The notes beneath the pieces were generated by a model, which was not told the DNA's origin, did no database searches, and saw nothing but the letters and a program-made list of their open reading frames with translations. Made by a program: the position numbers and the translations under genes. From NCBI RefSeq assembly GCF_915069625.1, contig NZ_CAJZFD010000139.1:1-5655 (forward strand): a stretch of 5,655 nucleotides of DNA. Direction: 5' to 3'. Each line of letters opens with the position of its first letter. Position 1 is the first letter of the stretch. Source of the DNA: an uncultured Veillonella sp. (GTDB lineage: Bacteria > Bacillota > Negativicutes > Veillonellales > Veillonellaceae). Shown here piece by piece: positions 4,464 to 5,655 of this stretch.

Positions 4464-5612
4464 CTAAGAAATTTTAGTTATCTTCATAAGCAAGATTCGT
4501 TTCACAGATTCATCGAGTCGTTCTTTGGAGATTTGGCCGTCTTTTACAGCTTTCATAAGGCCATTGTACGCCTCTTGCATGTGTTCGTACTCGTGGCATA
4601 CAAGCAAGATATCACTGCCAGCCAAAATAGATTGAACCGCCATATCACCGAAGGTGTAGTGTTTTGCAAGAGCGCCCATATCCATATCATCCGTTACGAC
4701 AACGCCGTTATAGCCCATATCCTTGCGCAACCAGTCTGTAATGATGGCTTTAGATAAACTAGATGGATGGTCTGGATCGATTTGAGGGTACATCGCATGA
4801 GACACCATAATTGCATATGTATTCGGTTTAGACTGCTTAATAAGGTCTACAAATACCTTCGTATCTTCATTCAGCAATGTTTCCTTAGATACTGGCACAA
4901 CACTGGTATCAGCATGTAAATCCACGTCTGTTTTACCAATACCTGGGAAATGTTTGTAAGAATACCACAAGCCCGCTTCATCATAGGCCTTGCCTACTGC
5001 ACTGGTATAGCGTACGACCTCATCAGGATTTGTACTAAAGGAACGGCCATAGGTTAAGCCCAAGTCCGCTACAGGCGCAAAGTTAATATTGAATCCCAAG
5101 TCTTTAAGTTCCGTACCAGACTGTTTGGCCAAGGATACCGCTTTCTCAATAGGCTCCTTGCCTAACTCTTCTGCTGGAGGAACCTTGATGAGCTGATCCT
5201 CCATGCGCGCTACGGCACCGCCCTCTTGGTCGATACCGATGAATAACGGCGTTAAACCCGCGCTTTTACCAGTTTTATTAATATCCGCAATCAGCGATTT
5301 CACTTGATCCTTGGACTCCATATTCCGGTCAAACAAGATAATGCCGCCCACACGGTATTCATTGAGCATAAACTTCGCATCATCGTTCAAGGTCTTGCCG
5401 TGGATGCCAATCATCAACAATTGCCCCACCTTGTCTGCGTCAGACATATTAGCCACTAATTTGTCCACCTTTTCCTCTGGTGAAAGCTCGCTCTGTGCTA
5501 CAGACTCATAAGTTACAGGCTCCGCCTTAGAAGTAAATGGATTATGTAAACCGCAACCCGTTGTGAGCGCCAATGCGCCGATCATCGTAGCTGCTACGAT
5601 ACGTCGAAACAT
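4464..5612 (-). CDS. nagZ: Lipoprotein beta-N-acetylhexosaminidase, GH3 NagZ type
   Basis: A 382-residue exported enzyme predicted to remove terminal N-acetylglucosamine from peptidoglycan fragments, feeding cell-wall recycling. Seen: a lipoprotein signal peptide (basic MFRR, hydrophobic 5-18, cleavage before Cys20 in LTTGC), a linker to about 45, then a single GH3 barrel. Motifs in order are IDQEGG (127-132, substrate Asp128), RSF (190-192), KHFPGIG (220-226), the flexible-loop Asp231/His233 acid-base pair in DVDLH, and VVTDDMDMG (305-313) with Asp308 as nucleophile. These positions keep the spacing of known NagZ residues. Odd points: the usual GGRV is GGAV here (Ala133), and KHFPGHG is KHFPGIG. 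ATG 5612 is chosen because GGAGG (5618-5622) lies 5 nt upstream; the in-frame TTG at 5624 overlaps that site. The signal indicates a membrane-anchored enzyme outside the cytoplasm, unlike cytoplasmic E. coli NagZ. I see no clear terminator between its stop and the abi promoter. Confidence 0.9.
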   Translation of the reverse strand: MFRRIVAATMIGALALTTGCGLHNPFTSKAEPVTYESVAQSELSPEEKVDKLVANMSDADKVGQLLMIGIHGKTLNDDAKFMLNEYRVGGIILFDRNMESKDQVKSLIADINKTGKSAGLTPLFIGIDQEGGAVARMEDQLIKVPPAEELGKEPIEKAVSLAKQSGTELKDLGFNINFAPVADLGLTYGRSFSTNPDEVVRYTSAVGKAYDEAGLWYSYKHFPGIGKTDVDLHADTSVVPVSKETLLNEDTKVFVDLIKQSKPNTYAIMVSHAMYPQIDPDHPSSLSKAIITDWLRKDMGYNGVVVTDDMDMGALAKHYTFGDMAVQSILAGSDILLVCHEYEHMQEAYNGLMKAVKDGQISKERLDESVKRILLMKITKIS

Positions 5613-5617
5613 ATATA

Positions 5618-5622
5618 CCTCC
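5618..5622 (-). promoter_or_regulatory. Ribosome binding site of nagZ
   Basis: GGAGG on the minus strand, 5 nt before ATG 5612; the alternative TTG at 5622-5624 overlaps it and is therefore excluded. Confidence 0.85.
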
Positions 5623-5647
5623 AAAATCTCTAAAAAGTATTATGTAT

Positions 5648-5653
5648 AGTATA
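5648..5653 (-). promoter_or_regulatory. Possible -10 box of nagZ (TATACT)
   Basis: TATACT on the minus strand, 36 nt before the nagZ ATG, suitably placed for a short leader. The corresponding -35 would lie beyond the window, so this cannot be confirmed here. Confidence 0.3.
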
Positions 5654-5655
5654 TC

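Overview
The window looks like chromosome from a low-to-moderate GC member of the Firmicutes, most likely a Veillonella-type Negativicute. I judge this from the style of the ClC, FucO-like and NagZ proteins and from strong AGGAGG-type ribosome sites; no marker gene proves it. All four supported genes lie on the minus strand, so transcription runs from high to low coordinates. I see no tRNA, rRNA, CRISPR array, transposase or plus-strand gene.

In transcription order: (1) 5612-4464, an exported lipoprotein beta-N-acetylhexosaminidase of the NagZ type (GH3), for peptidoglycan turnover. (2) 4378-3181, a self-contained, AT-rich module: a near-consensus sigma-70 promoter, a short GC-rich structured RNA of about 70 nt ending in an intrinsic terminator, then an Abi_2-family (AbiD/AbiF-like) protein with a HEPN RNase motif, closed by an 18-bp perfect hairpin terminator. 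(3) 3159-2008, an iron-dependent alcohol dehydrogenase very close to lactaldehyde reductase FucO. (4) A 455-bp gene-free stretch (1553-2007) rich in direct and inverted repeats. (5) 1552-2, a complete ClC-type H+/Cl- exchanger with a C-terminal TrkA-C (RCK_C) domain, with its own promoter.

The three metabolic and transport genes do not form an obvious pathway and appear to be separate transcription units. The abi module looks inserted between nagZ and fucO: sampled lines of its coding region are about 20-27% GC, against about 50% in a sampled line of fucO. Its promoter - small RNA - terminator - toxin-like RNase order is that of an RNA-antitoxin/protein-toxin defence locus. It also matches the published description, recalled and not checked here, of AbiF HEPN proteins associated with a conserved non-coding RNA and proposed as relatives of the Cas13 ancestor. 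This is the most interesting element of the window. The repeat-rich region between fucO and clC, with three 17-bp tandem repeats ending in a 24-bp perfect palindrome, is the second.
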